Source: Ignavibacteria bacterium
GTDB taxonomy: Bacteria > Bacteroidota > Ignavibacteria > Kapaibacteriales > UBA4661
Reading direction: 5' to 3'
Assembly: GCA_014654705.1 (NCBI GenBank)
Contig: JACVZY010000104.1
Coordinates: forward strand, 1 to 64,000
Length of the DNA: 64,000 nt
Shown: positions 62,928 through 64,000 of the stretch, in pieces
Numbering within the stretch: the stretch's first letter is position 1
Layout: every line of letters begins with the position of its first letter
Notes under the pieces: generated by a model
The model's database searches: none
The model's input: the letters and a program-made list of their open reading frames with translations, nothing else
Told to the model about the DNA's origin: nothing
Program-made: the position numbers and the translations under genes

Positions 62928-64000
62928 CTATTGTCTCTTTTCCCCTTGCACTCCTGCAAGGCGCTCGTAGGCAAAGCGGTAGTCCACGCCCCAGCGCTCA
63001 ATCAAGCGTAAAAGCGCAATCTTGTATTCTTCGGTTTCCGGTGCAAGGCGCAGTGCTTCGCGGTACGCAAAAAAAGCAGGCAAAGGGCAGCGATTGCGCT
63101 CGTAGATAACGCCTGCTGCAGCGTAAGCAAGCGGTGTAGAGCGCCCAATTTCACGTTGTAGAGTTGCTACCGAATCTCGAACATCCTTTTCGCGGTCGTC
63201 GTACATCTGCGATAAACAGTACTCTTTCGGATTCACTTCGGGCGAAAAGCCTTGTACTTGCACACTCCATCGGTAGCATTGGGATTGGTCTGTGGCAAGA
63301 GCGCGAGCATTCAGGCGTACGGTGGAATCTTGCGTGGTCTGCTCAAACATCACCGCGCCAAATGGCGAGACCACGCGCACGATAAACGTTTGCCCGGGGC
63401 GCTCGCACGACCAGTACAGTTGCACGGTGGAATCAATCAAGTACGTGTCGTGCGGGAAAAGCAGATTCACGCGCGGCGCACGGGCAGACGCTCCGGCAGA
63501 GGCGCTTGCTGAATCTGTTACCGCTCCGCCAAATAACCCTCCCAAGCCGAAAGCATTCAGTGCCGTTTTCGTAGCTGTTTTCGCAATCCCCTCATCAGCG
63601 CTTGTTTTTGACGTGCTTTCGCCCGTGCGTGAAGTTTCTCCCGAAGCGATGCCGAAAAGTTCATTTCCGGTGTCTTTGTTGGCGGCTTTGGTGGTGCGCT
63701 CTGCCATTGCCGTTGCTGCCATACCTTGTTGGTAATCCTTTACGCTTGGTACAGAGTTCTTGAGTTCGCCAAAAATATAACTGGCTACCTTTCCGCTCAT
63801 TGTGCCGCTCACCGACTTTAGCTTTGCGTTCAGTTCGCTGGCGCTGACACTTGTCGTGGTGCGAATTTCCACTGTTTTCCCTTCGGCAGAACTAATAACC
63901 ACATAGCAGGGAGCTTTGGCGCTCAAAACGTCTTTATCACGGAATTTTGCGCCGGTGCTTGCTGCTTGCACAGTGCTTCCATGCTTGATAGTCACGGTTC
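62928..64000 (-). CDS. Envelope-associated protein, 5' end beyond the window
   Basis: The reading frame runs off the right edge, so the N-terminus is not seen; at least 356 codons are present. The visible start (TVQAASTGAKFRDKDVLSAK, then CYVVISSAEGKTVEIRTTT) looks like the middle of a FecR-like or sheath-type beta domain. A low-complexity Ala/Ser/Thr region (about 95-175) follows, then a strand-rich Ig-like part (TYLIDSTVQLYWSCERPGQT) and a TPR-like C-terminal helix pair (AAAGVIYERNRCPLPAFFAY, REALRLAPETEEYKIALL). It seems to be an envelope protein with protein-binding ends. No gene symbol is justified. Confidence 0.65.
   Translation of the reverse strand, partial: TVTIKHGSTVQAASTGAKFRDKDVLSAKAPCYVVISSAEGKTVEIRTTTSVSASELNAKLKSVSGTMSGKVASYIFGELKNSVPSVKDYQQGMAATAMAERTTKAANKDTGNELFGIASGETSRTGESTSKTSADEGIAKTATKTALNAFGLGGLFGGAVTDSASASAGASARAPRVNLLFPHDTYLIDSTVQLYWSCERPGQTFIVRVVSPFGAVMFEQTTQDSTVRLNARALATDQSQCYRWSVQVQGFSPEVNPKEYCLSQMYDDREKDVRDSVATLQREIGRSTPLAYAAAGVIYERNRCPLPAFFAYREALRLAPETEEYKIALLRLIERWGVDYRFAYERLAGVQGEKRQ

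Overview
The window reads as a chromosomal segment of a free-living, Gram-negative bacterium of the Bacteroidota/Chlorobiota (FCB) lineage. The evidence is three secreted proteins ending in type IX secretion (T9SS) C-terminal sorting domains (6538-7890, 32619-36089, 55884-57014), a 7TMR-DISM histidine kinase, a short adenylate kinase, beta-barrel proteins ending in Phe, and mostly weak Shine-Dalgarno sequences. A deep branch such as Kapabacteria is my guess only; no 16S rRNA or ribosomal protein gene is present to settle it. I found no rRNA, tRNA, CRISPR array, prophage or complete insertion sequence.

Layout. 0.1-2.2 kb: an ECF sigma factor and a single-pass membrane protein separated by a perfect 89-bp tandem duplication, then a secreted carbohydrate-binding-like protein. 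2.2-6.4 kb: an SCO1-type copper chaperone and a 7TMR-DISM kinase (minus strand), divergent from an AraC-type regulator. 6.5-18.5 kb: a surface block made of an IPT/TIG-repeat T9SS cargo followed by a three-gene set (putative outer-membrane barrel, 2122-residue TANFOR-like giant, fibronectin-III protein). 18.8-28.8 kb: housekeeping and metabolic genes (pseudouridine synthase, S15 peptidase, acetyltransferase, MgtC, SMUG2-like glycosylase, HAD phosphatase, two SDRs, YceI, AraC regulator, TrmB). 29.4-36.1 kb: a second surface block (leucine-rich-repeat protein, barrel with Thr/Pro-rich stalk, nine-repeat Ig-like T9SS cargo). 36.1-36.5 kb: remains of an AAA/DUF4143 ATPase gene. 36.6-49.6 kb: an ABC exporter, orphan PAS kinase, MATE exporter, Amt, Adk, SPOR protein, a NarL-type two-component pair with a small secreted coiled-coil protein, and a compact HAD protein. 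49.6-55.7 kb: dnaE, a DUF1186/SEC-C-like gene and rarA, all on the minus strand. 55.9-64 kb: a third T9SS cargo, an SDR, a DHFR-like reductase, DUF427, an NTF2-like protein, PurU, two uncharacterised proteins, a lipoprotein, and an envelope protein cut by the window end.

The strongest candidates for an undescribed system are the two surface blocks, above all the barrel/giant/FN3 trio at 7953-18530. Its parts look designed to be exported together and its function cannot be read from the sequence. The sigma-factor duplication is notable because it creates a 30-codon leader peptide whose stop codon overlaps the start of the downstream gene. Many start sites were moved inward from the longest open frame to a Met that immediately precedes a signal peptide or known domain; these choices are stated per gene.
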